NCBI GenBank assembly: GCA_000717735.1
Contig: JOBE01000029.1
Coordinates: forward strand, 62,001 to 126,000
Source: Streptomyces griseoluteus
Lineage (GTDB): Bacteria; Actinomycetota; Actinomycetes; Streptomycetales; Streptomycetaceae
Length of the DNA: 64,000 bases
Direction of reading: 5' to 3'
Part shown: positions 1-8,210 of the stretch, one piece after another
Numbering within the stretch: position 1 is the first letter of the stretch
Layout of the letters: the number at the start of each line of letters is the position of its first letter
Program-made: the position numbers and the translations under genes
Notes under the pieces: model-generated
What the model saw: only the letters and a program-made list of their open reading frames with translations
What the model was told of the DNA's origin: nothing
Database searches by the model: none

Positions 1-331
1 CCACGAGCCGGGCCCGCTGCGCGGGCTCGGCCCCGGCACTCCTCGCGAACTCCATCCGAGCGCCCGGGACCGGGTGGGCCAGGATCACCGCGACGGCCGG
101 CTCGGGAAGCCCGGCCCGCTGGAGGGCGAGCCGGGGCGGCCCGTAACCGCCGCCGTCGAAAGCGAGCAGCCGAAGCAACAGCTCCGCCGGCAACGCCTGA
201 TTGCCGGCGACGCCGTCCAGTGCGGATGCGTGGAACGCGCCCATGACTCCCTGCCCCTGTATCTGGCCCGGCTGGCCCGGCTGGCCCGGCTGGCCCGGCT
301 GGCCCGGCTGGCCCGGCTGGCCCGCGACCAT
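1..331 (-). CDS. Hypothetical protein with N-terminal collagen-like PGQ repeat (3' end beyond window)
   Basis: On the minus strand an ATG at 331, four bases after a G-rich ribosome-binding-like run, opens a frame that stays open to the window edge. Residues about 4-23 are a GQ(PGQ)6 tract. After it comes MGAFHASALDG and then a leucine/alanine-rich stretch (LPAELLLRLLAFDGG, LPEPAVAVILAHPVPGAR) that looks like the start of a HEAT/leucine-rich-variant array found in Streptomyces hypothetical proteins. A second possible ATG at 244 would exclude the PGQ tract. The frame choice rests on protein-like composition after the repeat; the opposite and shifted frames are low-complexity. Function is unknown, and the protein is cut off at base 1. 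Confidence 0.55.
   Translation of the reverse strand, partial: MVAGQPGQPGQPGQPGQPGQPGQIQGQGVMGAFHASALDGVAGNQALPAELLLRLLAFDGGGYGPPRLALQRAGLPEPAVAVILAHPVPGARMEFARSAGAEPAQRARLV
263..325. repeat. Tandem 9-bp repeat, six full units plus one variant
   Basis: The unit CTGGCCCGG is repeated six times head to tail, followed by a seventh unit with one changed base. On the minus strand it encodes Pro-Gly-Gln triplets near the start of the gene at the left edge. Such in-frame 9-bp repeats expand and contract by slippage, so the copy number is probably variable between strains. Confidence 0.9.
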
Positions 332-451
332 GATCCCCCTGCTTGGCCAGTCCAGGGCGGCACATGGGTGCCGCACCACGTCGCAGCGGCTGCAGGTCGC
401 CCGGCGTCCTGCCCCTCCCGCATGGCTCAGCGGCCCGATCCCGCTGGAGCA

Positions 452-823
452 TCAGGTTCTAGGGGAGTCGTCGGAGTCGACCGCGAACGTCTTGCCTTCG
501 ATGCCTGACCGGGTGACGCCGTCGACTGCCACACAGATACCGAGGACGCGATCGTGGCCGGTCCAGCCATTGATGCGGCCACGGTTACTGCTGATCTGCA
601 CCCGCTTCCTGACGGGGTCCACGGATGACACCAAGTGCAAGTAGACCGTCCCGGCGACACGGGCGAGGACGATGTCCCCGACCTCCAACTTCGACGGGTC
701 GGCCGGAGCAACGACCACTTGCTGCCGACTGCGTATCAGCGGGACCATCGAGGAGCCGCTGGGCCGGAACGTCACGGTGGCGCCGTCAGCAACTCTGCCC
801 GCCACTGCATCCAACGCACCCAT
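452..823 (-). CDS. S24/S26 (LexA/signal-peptidase-like) family protein
   Basis: A 123-residue protein. Residues 18-30 carry the motif PSGSSMVPLI, which resembles the Ser-Met catalytic block of S24/S26 peptidases. It is followed by the family's usual beta-strand GDIVLARV and a hydrophobic HLVSSVD segment. The end includes an ISSNRGRINGWTGH block, where the second (Lys/Ser dyad) half of the fold would lie, but I see no clear catalytic Lys. No membrane segment or DNA-binding domain is visible, so it is likely a stand-alone S24-like domain. The substrate is unknown. The 166 bases between it and the AraC gene hold no recognisable gene. Confidence 0.6.
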   Translation of the reverse strand: MGALDAVAGRVADGATVTFRPSGSSMVPLIRSRQQVVVAPADPSKLEVGDIVLARVAGTVYLHLVSSVDPVRKRVQISSNRGRINGWTGHDRVLGICVAVDGVTRSGIEGKTFAVDSDDSPRT

Positions 824-989
824 CCGGTGATCGTGGCAGATTCCCCTGCATCACCCCACCGATTTGCGGTCACCCCGATCGCCGGCCTGGACATGTCGGC
901 GGCCACGAGGCGCGGCACATGCCAACCGGTGCCGGCCCTCGTGGGGCGAACTCGCGTGTGCCCCCGCCCGGACTCCGAGCACACCTCTC

Positions 990-1787
990 TCACTGAACGG
1001 CCGACTGCGTGGCGCGGATGGCGCGTGGGGCGGCGCCGAGTTCGCGGCGGCAGGTCTTGTTGAAGGCCTGGAGGTCGGGGATGCCCACGGCGGCCGCGAT
1101 CGCCGGGATGGACAGCGTGGTCGCGCGCAGGAAGTGGCCGGCCCGCTCCATCCGCCGGGCTCGGATGTAGCCGACGACGGTCTCGCCGATCGTGGCTCGA
1201 AAGAGGCGGGTCAGGTGGTTGTGCGAGACACCGACGGCCCGGGCGATCTCGGGCACGGTGAGGGGCTCCGCGAGCCGCTCTTCGATGAGCGCGGTCGCGG
1301 CCGCCAAGGCCGGATGCGCGGACGGCGCGTTGGCCTGCCTGCCCTCCACACGAGCCGGGTTCAGCTGGGCGACCCGCCACAGGGCGGCCCACACCTCGGC
1401 AGTCGCCCGGGCCGGGGCGCTCGGCCAGACCGCGAGCGCCTGCCGCAACTGTGCGGTGAGCGACGCGAGTTCTGCACCCGCGTGCTGGATCAGCGGAAGG
1501 CTGAGGGGTGTCCCGGTCGAAGCAAGTCGCAGGTGCACGTAGAGGTGTTGGGAGCGGCCGCGATAGGTATAGCGGGCCTGTGTGCCAGGGGGAATCAGGC
1601 TGACCCGGCCGGGACGGATCGCATGGCCGGTGCCGTCGACCCGCAAGTCCGCCTCGTAGTCGTAGAGATGGAACTGCCACAGGTCCGGTAGAAGGAATTC
1701 GTCCACGTGGCCGGCGGGTCCGTGCACGCCCATGCCGACGGCGGCGAGCACCGGCGGCTCGTCGAGACGGGCTCGAACCTTCTCCAT
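990..1787 (-). CDS. AraC-family transcriptional regulator
   Basis: About 265 residues. The N-terminal half is a cupin-like effector domain (the LLPDLWQFHLYDYEADLRVDG region, then PGRVSLIPPGT). The C-terminal 100 residues are the AraC double helix-turn-helix: EPLTVPEIARAVGVSHNHLTRLFR, then GYIRARRMERAGHFLRATTLSIPAIAAAVG and the final NKTCRRELGAAPRAIRA. I prefer the ATG at 1787 (MEKVRARL); an in-frame TTG at 1805 is the alternative. Proteins of this type usually activate a neighbouring sugar or catabolic gene. The only neighbour here is the remnant of a GH31 glycosidase to the right, which may have been its target (inference). Confidence 0.85.
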   Translation of the reverse strand: MEKVRARLDEPPVLAAVGMGVHGPAGHVDEFLLPDLWQFHLYDYEADLRVDGTGHAIRPGRVSLIPPGTQARYTYRGRSQHLYVHLRLASTGTPLSLPLIQHAGAELASLTAQLRQALAVWPSAPARATAEVWAALWRVAQLNPARVEGRQANAPSAHPALAAATALIEERLAEPLTVPEIARAVGVSHNHLTRLFRATIGETVVGYIRARRMERAGHFLRATTLSIPAIAAAVGIPDLQAFNKTCRRELGAAPRAIRATQSAVQ

Positions 1788-1882
1788 GGACCCGTTTTCT
1801 ACCAAGGGGATGTGAGGTGATCAACCGCGCAGCAGTGAATATCGACCAGTAGGGGGCGGGACCGGTCCACACGCCGGGTCCG

Positions 1883-2050
1883 ATGGCCGCACCCGGCGTG
1901 GTCGGCCACCGGCCCCAGGACGAACTGCTCGCCCTCGCCCGGAAGTACCACCGGCGCGGCCTGCCCCTGGCCACCGTCGTCTACGACTTCTTCCACTGGA
2001 CACGCATGGGCGACTGGGCGTTCGCCCCCGACAACCTTTTCCGGCCCTGA
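1883..2050 (+). pseudogene. Remnant of a GH31 family glycoside hydrolase (alpha-xylosidase/glucosidase type)
   Basis: Fifty-five codons read DELLALARKYHRRGLPLATV and then VYDFFHWTRMGDWAFAP. This closely resembles the GH31 core block (relative pattern: RRGLPL, then DFFHW, then GDW.FDP) before the catalytic nucleophile. A stop lies in frame 33 bases upstream of the ATG, and the frame ends at 2050 without the rest of the barrel. It is therefore an internal fragment of a gene normally above 600 residues. Its placement next to an AraC regulator suggests a decayed sugar-utilisation locus. Confidence 0.6.
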
Positions 2051-2197
2051 CAGCGGGACGGCACCTGGGCGTGGATCCGTCACCCGGCAGGCACACGCCC
2101 ACCCCGCGGTGGGCGAGCCGAAGCCCTGGGACCGGCTCTGAGCCGCCTGCCGTTCGGCGCGGAGCGGGGACGGAGCCCCGTAACCCTGCCCGGGGCT

Positions 2198-2530
2198 TCA
2201 TCGCTCCCCCGTCTCGGAGCGCTCGCCGCTCGTCGTCCGGCCGGTACGGATGACGGCCTGGTCCCCGTGGGGGCCGAACAGGTGCAGGATCTCCACCGCG
2301 TCGCGGCCGGCGGGGCCGAACCAGTGGGGTTCGCCGGTGTCGAACTCGGCCACCTCGCCCGGCCGGAGGGTGACCTCGCGTTCCCCGAGGATGAGGCGGA
2401 GCTCCCCGGCGAGCGCGTAGAGCCATTCGTAACCGGCGTGGGTCACCAGCCTCGGTTCGCGGTACGCGAGGACCTGCTTGAAGACCTGGACCCGGCCCGG
2501 GTACTGCGTCAGCGGGACGAGGACGTTTCC
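2198..2530 (-). pseudogene. 3' remnant of an XRE-cupin transcriptional regulator
   Basis: The minus-strand frame reads GNVLVPLTQYPGRVQVFKQV, then THAGYEWLYALAGELRLILGEREVTLRPGEVAEFDTGEPHW. This is the C-terminal cupin of XRE-family regulators (HEGYEW, then GEV..F.T..PHWFG). The in-frame sequence ends at about 2530, next to the start of the MFS fragment on the other strand. The N-terminal helix-turn-helix domain (about 80-90 residues) is absent. A GTG at 2446 would give an 82-residue cupin, but the homology-like sequence clearly continues upstream of it, so I read this as a truncated gene. Confidence 0.6.
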
Positions 2531-2547
2531 GCGCTCCCGGCTCCGCG

Positions 2548-3093
2548 GTGTCGCTGATGGACCTCGGCCTGTTCCGTCGGCCGCCGTTCGTCACCGCGGT
2601 GCTCGGCGCGACGGCGGTGTTCGTCGCGGTGAACGTGACCTTCCTGCTCAACACCTTCTACCTCCGGCACACCCGCGGCTGGACCCCGCTCGCGGCCGGC
2701 GCCGCGACTCTCCCGATGGCGCTCGGGGCCACTCTGTGCGCACCCGGTGAGCCTGGACCAGGACACGAGCGTGTCGCTGATCCTCCTCGCCCTCCTGCTG
2801 ACCGGCATCGGGTTCGGCTTCGCCAACGCCCCCTCACCAACACCGCGGTCAGCGGTCTGCCGCCGTCCCGGGCCGGAGTGGCGGGGGCGATCACCTCCAC
2901 GGCGCGCCAGTTCGGTGCGGCGGTGGGCATCGCCGGCGCCGGCGGCCTGGTCGCGGGCGCCGGCCCGGCCGACCTCGCTGCCGAGATCCGCCCGGGCTGG
3001 CTGCTCGTCTGGGCCTGCGGACTCTTCCTCCTCGCCACGGCCCGCACCGCGGGCCCCGGCCCGGCCGGGCCGCTCGACGTCAGGAAGGTCTGA
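2548..3093 (+). pseudogene. Remnant of an MFS (DHA2-type) multidrug exporter, deleted and frameshifted
   Basis: Three blocks of a 14-TM exporter are visible: LFRRPPFVTAVLGATAVFVAVN up to WTPLAAGAATLPMALGATLCAP (to about 2745); a second block in another frame, DQDTSVSLILLALLLTGIGFGFANAP (about 2747-2833); and a third back in the first frame, LTNTAVSGLPPSRAGVAGAITSTARQFGAAVG to the stop. The first half of the protein is missing. About 40 residues seem lost between blocks one and two, and a run of Cs at about 2830 accounts for the second frame change. The gene cannot make a working pump. Confidence 0.65.
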
Positions 3094-3192
3094 GGGGCAG
3101 GATCCGAAAGGGCTCGGTTCCCTTGGCCGAGGCCAGGGTGATCGGCCCAATCCAGAGGCGGTACGGGCGGGGGTTGCGGGACACTTCGCCGG

Positions 3193-3834
3193 GTGATCGT
3201 GATGCAGCCCGTCCTGGAGATGTACGCACCTGACGGCTTCGCCCTCTGGCCTGTCGCCGAGGTCGAGCCGTTCGGCTTTCTGGCGCTCGGCGGTGAGCTC
3301 TCACCCGCTGAGGTCGGGGCGGCGGTGATGCGCATCGCCGCCTGCAACGACATCGACCCGGACGGCGACCGCCCGCCTCGTCCGGCCGACGCTCTCGGTT
3401 CGTTCCTTCACGGACTGCTCACGTTCGACACCCTCTTCGCCGCCGGCGGCCTGCGGGTCACCGACCACTCGACAGGCGTCACCTTCCAGCCCGGCTGCTG
3501 TGATGGTCTGGAGGACTGGCGTGACTGGCACCGGTTCATCGACGACGGGAGCCTGCTCGGTTTCGGCCACGACCCCGTGTCACCGGTTGCCGAGCGCTTC
3601 GGCGACACCGTCCGGCTCACGGTCAACGCCGATCGGAGCGACAGTCCGGTGATCGAGCTGTCCGTCGCCGAGCTCCGCGGCCTGCTCGCCGGTGCCGAGC
3701 GCGACCTGGCCGACTTCCTGGCGCTGGCGGCCGGTTGGGCCTCCAGGCACCTGCCGGGCCACTGCGCTGCCGTGACAGCCGCCCTCGCCCGCGTTGTCGG
3801 CCTTCCCGCGCCGGCCGTACCGGCGGAGGCGTAG
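3193..3834 (+). CDS. Hypothetical protein, 213 residues
   Basis: I do not recognise a family. The protein is acidic and soluble, without a signal peptide or membrane segment. It contains CCDGLEDWRDWHRFIDDG at about residues 97-114 and a helical C-terminal half (ELSVAELRGLLAGAERDLADFLALAAGWA). The spacing of the Trp/Asp-rich block followed by a beta-rich region and a helix resembles small immunity-like or SUKH-like actinobacterial proteins, but that is only a guess. Start at GTG 3193 or ATG 3202. It stands alone between a pseudogene and a convergent sulfur gene. Confidence 0.7.
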   Translation: MIVMQPVLEMYAPDGFALWPVAEVEPFGFLALGGELSPAEVGAAVMRIAACNDIDPDGDRPPRPADALGSFLHGLLTFDTLFAAGGLRVTDHSTGVTFQPGCCDGLEDWRDWHRFIDDGSLLGFGHDPVSPVAERFGDTVRLTVNADRSDSPVIELSVAELRGLLAGAERDLADFLALAAGWASRHLPGHCAAVTAALARVVGLPAPAVPAEA

Positions 3835-3960
3835 GACGAGGGGCCTGGCTTCGCCGACCAGCGCGGGGCCCTGGACGGTGAGGGTGTGCAAGGCGGTGAG
3901 CAGGTTCGCGTGTACCTGCCTGGGCACTTCGATGCGCGGTTTGCGCCGCCTGTCGGGCCG

Positions 3961-4713
3961 TCAGGTGAGTGCGTCGACGAGCATGAGGGCCGCCACGGTC
4001 AGCAGGACGACGGCGAAGGTGCGCTGCAGCAGGGTGCCGGTGATCTTCGTGGCCAGGCGTCTGCCGTCCCAGGCGCCGAGGACGGCGGCGCCGGTGAAGG
4101 GGGCGATGACGGCCCATTCGATGCCGGCGGTGGTGGCTCCCCTGGTGGCCAGGGAGGCCAGCGAGTTCGTCGAGATGACCAGGAGGCTGGTGCCGACGGC
4201 GGCCTGCATCTCGAACGCCAGCACGGTGACCAGCGCGGGGACGGCGAGGAAGCCTCCGCCGACCCCGAGCAGTCCGGTCAGCGCGCCCAGGCCGGCGCCG
4301 GCGCCCGCGGCCTTGACGGGCGTTGCCGTGGCTGCCGCCCGGCCCACGGCGGCGCGGCCCGGGCGGAGCATCTTGGCGGCGGCGAGTGCGGCGACGGCTG
4401 CGAAGCCGGCGGTCAGTACCGGCTGGGGCAGGCGGGCGGCGGCGGCCCCTGCCGCTGCGGCGGGCAGGAGTCCGGCCACGGCGAGAAGGGAACCGGCTTT
4501 CCAGCGGACGTTGCCGGCGCGGGCGTGGGCGTAGAGCGCGGCCAGCGAGGTCGCGGTGACGATGATCAGGCCGGCGGTGGTGGCGGCGGCCGGGGTGAAG
4601 CCGAGCAGGTAGATCAGTGCGGGCACCGCGAGGACGCTGCCGCCCCCGCCGAGCGCGCCGAGCGCGAGCCCGACCACGGCCCCGGCGATCAGGGCCAGGA
4701 TCAGCGCACTCAC
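3961..4713 (-). CDS. TSUP (TauE/SafE) family sulfite/sulfur-anion exporter
   Basis: 250 residues, all membrane. Two repeats begin with the TSUP signatures GALGGGGSVLAVPALIYLLG (near residue 20) and GLLGVGGGFLAVPALVTVL (near residue 150), giving about eight TM helices. The GTG start at 4713 overlaps the stop of the upstream rhodanese gene by four bases, so the two are translationally coupled. TSUP proteins move sulfite, thiosulfate or sulfoacetate. Beside a rhodanese and an MBL persulfide dioxygenase-like enzyme, export of sulfite or a related oxidised sulfur anion is the likely job (inference from context). Confidence 0.9.
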   Translation of the reverse strand: MSALILALIAGAVVGLALGALGGGGSVLAVPALIYLLGFTPAAATTAGLIIVTATSLAALYAHARAGNVRWKAGSLLAVAGLLPAAAAGAAAARLPQPVLTAGFAAVAALAAAKMLRPGRAAVGRAAATATPVKAAGAGAGLGALTGLLGVGGGFLAVPALVTVLAFEMQAAVGTSLLVISTNSLASLATRGATTAGIEWAVIAPFTGAAVLGAWDGRRLATKITGTLLQRTFAVVLLTVAALMLVDALT

Positions 4714-5072
4714 GCTATGACACCGCCGCCGCCACCCTGACCGGTGACCGGCAGGCCCGCCCGCGCCCACGCCGTCATGCCGCCGGCGACGTCGGTGGCC
4801 TCGACGCCCCGGGCGGCCAGCAGCTTCGCGGCCTCCTGGGAACGGCGACCGGAGCGGCAGATCGCGACCACCGGCCTGCCCTGCGCGGCGGCCGGGAGCG
4901 GCGCCCCGGCCATCAGGCGGGAGAGGGGCAGGTGCGAGGCGCCGGGCGCGTGCCCGGCCTTCCACTCCGGTGCCTCGCGGACGTCCAGGAGAACGGCCTC
5001 GCCGTCACCGGTCCGCTGATGGGCCTGCTGGGGAGTGAGGCGGGCAGGGCCGCGCCGGAAGAGCGAGAACAT
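4710..5072 (-). CDS. Single-domain rhodanese (sulfurtransferase)
   Basis: 120 residues with one rhodanese domain: LLDVREAPEWKAGHAPGASH near the start, and the active loop ICRSGRRS with Cys72 as the persulfide-forming residue, followed by GGMTAW typical of the domain end. It has no signal peptide, so it acts in the cytosol, moving sulfane sulfur between thiols and thiosulfate/sulfite. It lies 49 bases downstream of the MBL-rhodanese gene and overlaps the TSUP exporter start (GTGA), forming a three-gene operon. Confidence 0.92.
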   Translation of the reverse strand: MFSLFRRGPARLTPQQAHQRTGDGEAVLLDVREAPEWKAGHAPGASHLPLSRLMAGAPLPAAAQGRPVVAICRSGRRSQEAAKLLAARGVEATDVAGGMTAWARAGLPVTGQGGGGGVIA

Positions 5073-5121
5073 CGATCGATCGGGCCCTTTCGTGTGAGTG
5101 GCGGGGGCGGCGAAGGGCGTG

Positions 5122-6516
5122 TCAGGCGGTGGCGTCGGGGCGGTTCGTCACGAGGCCCGCCTCGATGGCGGCGTCGAAGCCGTCGTCGACGGCGACCACG
5201 TCACGGCCCGCGGCGTCGAGCAGGGAAGCGGCGATCGCCGCGCGCATCCCGCCGGCGCAGTGCACCCACACCACCCCGTCCGGCACCTCACCGACGCGGC
5301 CGTGCAGTTCGTGGACCGGAATGTGGACCGAGCCGTCGACGAATCCGTCCGCGCGCTCGGAGTCGCGCCGTACGTCCAGCACCACCGTCCGCCCCGCGCG
5401 CTCGCGGGCACCGGCGCGCCCGCGGGCGGCGGCGAGGTCGGCGAAGCGGGCTCGCGGGAAGGAGGCGAGCCGCTCGCCCTCGCGGACCCAGCCGGCCGGA
5501 TCCCCGGTGGCGGCGGCCACCGGTCGGTCGATGCCCACCCGCGCCAGCTCCCGCTGCGCCTCGGCGATCTGCCCGGGCGTCTCGGCGAGCAGGGTGACGG
5601 GCTTGCCCCAGGGGATCAGCCAGGCCAGATACGTGGCGAGCTTGCCCTCGCCCTCGAAGTTGAACGATCCGGCCACGTGCCCCTCGGCGAAGGCCGTACG
5701 GCTGCGCAGGTCCACCACCCACTCCCCCGCGGCGAGCCGGGCGGCGATCTCCTCGGCGTCCGCCCGCCGGGGCGGGGTGAGGTCGACCGGTGCGGGGCCC
5801 GCGGCGTTGGCCGGGCCCATGTGGGCGTAGTAGGCGGGCACGTCGTCCAGGCCGGCGAGCGTCCGGGCGACGAAGGCGTCCACGTCCAGTGTCAGCGCCT
5901 CGTTGTGCCTGCGCTCCTCGCCGATCGTCGTCGCGTCCCCCGTCGCCTGGGACGAGGAGCAGAAGCTGCCGAAGCCATGGGTGGGCAGCACCGGAACCTC
6001 GTCGTCCAGCTCGTCGGCCAGCCGGTGGGCCGAGGCGTGCTGGGCGCGCGCCAGCCGCTCGGTCAGTCGAGGCTCCACCAGGTCCGGCCGGCCGACGGTG
6101 CCGATCAGCAGCGACCCGCCGGTGAACGCCGCCACACCGCGCCCGTCCTCGGTGAGGGCGTAGGAGGTGTGGTGCGGCGTGTGCCCGGGAGTGGCGAGCG
6201 CGCGCAGCACCAGGCCCTCGTCCACCGTCACGGTGTCGCCGTCGGTGACGGGAGTACGGGCGAAGGACACGTGCGCCCCGACCGGCACCAGGTAGACGGC
6301 GCCGGTGACGCGGGCGAGCTCCAGGCCGCCGCTGACGTAGTCGTTGTGCACGTGGGTCTCGGCCACGAACGCGATGCGCACCCCGCGGCGGGCCGCGGCC
6401 GCGATGACCCGGTCGATGTCGCGCGGCGGGTCGATGACCACGGCGGTCTCGGGGCCACCGGCCAGGTAGCTGCGGTTGCCCAGGCCCTCGAATTCCATGG
6501 TGTCGACGAAGAACAC
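5122..6516 (-). CDS. MBL-fold metallohydrolase-rhodanese fusion (persulfide dioxygenase-like)
   Basis: 464 residues. The N-terminal metallo-beta-lactamase domain has the iron-site motif THVHNDYVSG (His55, His57, Asp59) and TPGHTPHHTSY, as in ETHE1/CstB-type persulfide dioxygenases. Two rhodanese domains follow. The first (about 255-340, DLRSRTAFAEGHVAGS) lacks an obvious active Cys and may be degenerate. The second ends in VHCAGGMRAA with Cys420. The expected reaction is oxidation of low-molecular-weight persulfide to sulfite plus sulfur transfer. It is first in the operon with rhodanese and TSUP and starts at GTG 6516, just inside an AAGGAG ribosome site. The CsoR/CstR-like palindrome 23 bases upstream suggests induction by persulfide. 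Confidence 0.9.
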   Translation of the reverse strand: MFFVDTMEFEGLGNRSYLAGGPETAVVIDPPRDIDRVIAAAARRGVRIAFVAETHVHNDYVSGGLELARVTGAVYLVPVGAHVSFARTPVTDGDTVTVDEGLVLRALATPGHTPHHTSYALTEDGRGVAAFTGGSLLIGTVGRPDLVEPRLTERLARAQHASAHRLADELDDEVPVLPTHGFGSFCSSSQATGDATTIGEERRHNEALTLDVDAFVARTLAGLDDVPAYYAHMGPANAAGPAPVDLTPPRRADAEEIAARLAAGEWVVDLRSRTAFAEGHVAGSFNFEGEGKLATYLAWLIPWGKPVTLLAETPGQIAEAQRELARVGIDRPVAAATGDPAGWVREGERLASFPRARFADLAAARGRAGARERAGRTVVLDVRRDSERADGFVDGSVHIPVHELHGRVGEVPDGVVWVHCAGGMRAAIAASLLDAAGRDVVAVDDGFDAAIEAGLVTNRPDATA

Positions 6517-6538
6517 GACTCACGACTCCTTACGTACG

Positions 6539-6552
6539 TACCCCCCGGGGTA
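6539..6552. promoter_or_regulatory. CsoR/CstR-like operator upstream of the sulfide module
   Basis: TACCCCCCGGGGTA is a 14-bp inverted repeat (six-base arms around CC) lying 23-36 bases upstream of the minus-strand MBL-rhodanese start. G-tract palindromes flanked by TA are the known target of CsoR-family repressors (copper CsoR, persulfide CstR). The sulfur genes downstream favour the CstR type; no csoR-family gene is in the window. Confidence 0.6.
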
Positions 6553-6572
6553 TTTTTCACCACCTTAACAGC

Positions 6573-6590
6573 TATACCCGAGGGGGTATA
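6573..6590. promoter_or_regulatory. Second CsoR/CstR-like operator in the pncB/sulfide divergent promoter
   Basis: TATACCCGAGGGGGTATA has perfect seven-base arms (TATACCC/GGGTATA) around GAGG, a closer match to the CsoR-family consensus than the neighbouring site. It is 34 bp from the first palindrome, centre to centre, and 42 bases ahead of the pncB ATG, so one repressor could control both divergent genes. Confidence 0.6.
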
Positions 6591-6631
6591 TGCGGCGTGC
6601 GGGCCGCTCGGCGGCAGCGCATGCTCGAAGC

Positions 6632-7981
6632 ATGTCCGAGGTGACCACCACCGATCTGTACGAGGTCACGATGGCGCTCTCGTACCTGCGGGAGGACATG
6701 CGGGCGCCGGCCACCTTCAGCCTGTCCGTGCGCGACCTGCCGCCGGGGCGTGGGTTCCTCGTCGCCGCCGGGCTCGAACCCGCCCTCGACCACCTGTCCC
6801 GTTTCCGGGTGGGCCGCACCGACGTCCAGGAGTTCGCCGAGGTGCTGCGCCGCCCCGTCGAGGACCTCGCACCGCTGCACGGCCTCTCCTTCGACGGTGA
6901 GGTGCGCGCCGTGCCCGAAGGGCGGCTCGTCCTCGCCGGTGAGCCGCTCCTGGAGGTCACCGCGCCGCTGCCGCAGGCGCAGCTCGTGGAGACGTACCTG
7001 CTGGCCCTGCTCTCCCACCAGACGGCCGTCGCCTCGAAGGCGGCCCGGTGTGTCCTCGCCGCCGCCGGGAGGCCCCTGGTCGACTTCTCGCTGCGGCGCG
7101 CGCACGGGCCCGAGGCGGGCATGCAGGCGGCGCGCCTGTGCGGCCTGGTCGGCTTCGCCGGCACCAGCAACGTCGCCGCCGCGCGCCGGTACGGCATCCC
7201 GGCCGCCGGCACGATGGCCCACTCGTACGTCGAGGCCTTCGCCTCCGAGGAACAGGCCTTCCGGGCCTTCGCCCGCACCCACCCCGGGCCCGTGACGCTG
7301 CTCGTCGACACGTACGACACGGACCGGGGCGTGGCGACGGCCGCGCGCGTCCTGAAGGACCTGGGCCTCGGTCCCGGATGCGGGATCCGCCTCGACAGCG
7401 GCGACCTCGGCGAGCAGGCCCGCCGGGCCCGTACCGCGCTCGACGCTGCCGGGCTCGCGGACGTCCAGATCATCGCGAGCGGGGGCCTCGACGAGTACGC
7501 CGTCGACCGGCTCGTACGCGAGGGGGCGCCGATCGACGCGTACGCCGTGGGCAGCAAGGTCGGCACGGCCGCCGACGCCCCGTATCTGGACGCGGCGTAC
7601 AAACTGGTCGAGTACGCGCGGCGGCCCGTCATGAAGCTCTCGCCGGGGAAGGTGACGGCTCCGGGCCCGAAGCAGGTGTTCCGCGGGCCCGGCCTGCGGG
7701 ACGTGATCGGCCTGGCGAACGAGGAACCGCCGAACGGTACGGAGCCGCTGCTGCGGACGGTGATGCGCGGCGGCCTGCGCACGGAGCCGCCCGACACCCC
7801 GGCGGCCGCGAGAGCCCGCTTCGAGGCGGACCTCGCCGCCCTGCCGCCCGAGGCCCGGCGCATCGAGCACCCCGTGCCCCCCGTACCGACGGCGTCGACC
7901 CGCCTGACGGCCCTGACGGCCGTCGTCCGCCACCGAATCGAGTCACGCACGGGCACGTCCGGGAGAAGTACTTTCGCATGA
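6632..7981 (+). CDS. pncB: Nicotinate phosphoribosyltransferase
   Basis: 449 residues from the ATG at 6632. The earlier in-frame start at 6590 lies inside the operator and adds only low-complexity residues, and the family normally begins at TTDLYEVTMA. Landmarks are VDFSLRRAHGPEAGMQA, GFAGTSNVAAA, GTMAHSYVEAF (the catalytic His region), LLVDTYDTDRGV, IRLDSGDL and IIASGGLDEYAVDRL. The enzyme makes nicotinate mononucleotide from nicotinate, PRPP and ATP in the NAD salvage pathway. It is transcribed away from the persulfide operon from a shared intergenic region with two CsoR-like sites, an unusual partner for NAD salvage. Confidence 0.93.
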   Translation: MSEVTTTDLYEVTMALSYLREDMRAPATFSLSVRDLPPGRGFLVAAGLEPALDHLSRFRVGRTDVQEFAEVLRRPVEDLAPLHGLSFDGEVRAVPEGRLVLAGEPLLEVTAPLPQAQLVETYLLALLSHQTAVASKAARCVLAAAGRPLVDFSLRRAHGPEAGMQAARLCGLVGFAGTSNVAAARRYGIPAAGTMAHSYVEAFASEEQAFRAFARTHPGPVTLLVDTYDTDRGVATAARVLKDLGLGPGCGIRLDSGDLGEQARRARTALDAAGLADVQIIASGGLDEYAVDRLVREGAPIDAYAVGSKVGTAADAPYLDAAYKLVEYARRPVMKLSPGKVTAPGPKQVFRGPGLRDVIGLANEEPPNGTEPLLRTVMRGGLRTEPPDTPAAARARFEADLAALPPEARRIEHPVPPVPTASTRLTALTAVVRHRIESRTGTSGRSTFA

Positions 7982-8210
7982 CGGCCGCGTGGCAGGTGGC
8001 GCCGAATGCCGCATGGGCGTCGGCAACTGCGAGCAGCGCCCATGGTGACGGCTTGCCGGCAGCCCACCCCAGCCAGAAGTCGTAGACACGATCCGGCGTA
8101 GAAGTAGGCATTCCCGTACGCTCGCGTGCCCTCCCGAGTCATCCTGAGTCGATGATTCAGACGGCCTGGGCAATGACACGTCATCTCGAAGCGGAGACGG
8201 CGACGGTCGG

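Noticed and set aside
3805..3957. Minus-strand RRRKPRIEVPRQVHANLLTA followed by LHTLTVQGPALVGEARPLVL
   Set aside because: Protein-like for about 45 residues but it then becomes antisense to the 213-residue gene; no transposase motif found.
7960..8111. Minus-strand frame STPDRVYDFWLGWAAGKPS resembling the DUF574 methyltransferase start
   Set aside because: Only the RVYD.WLG words agree; the following residues do not and the frame runs into antisense of pncB.
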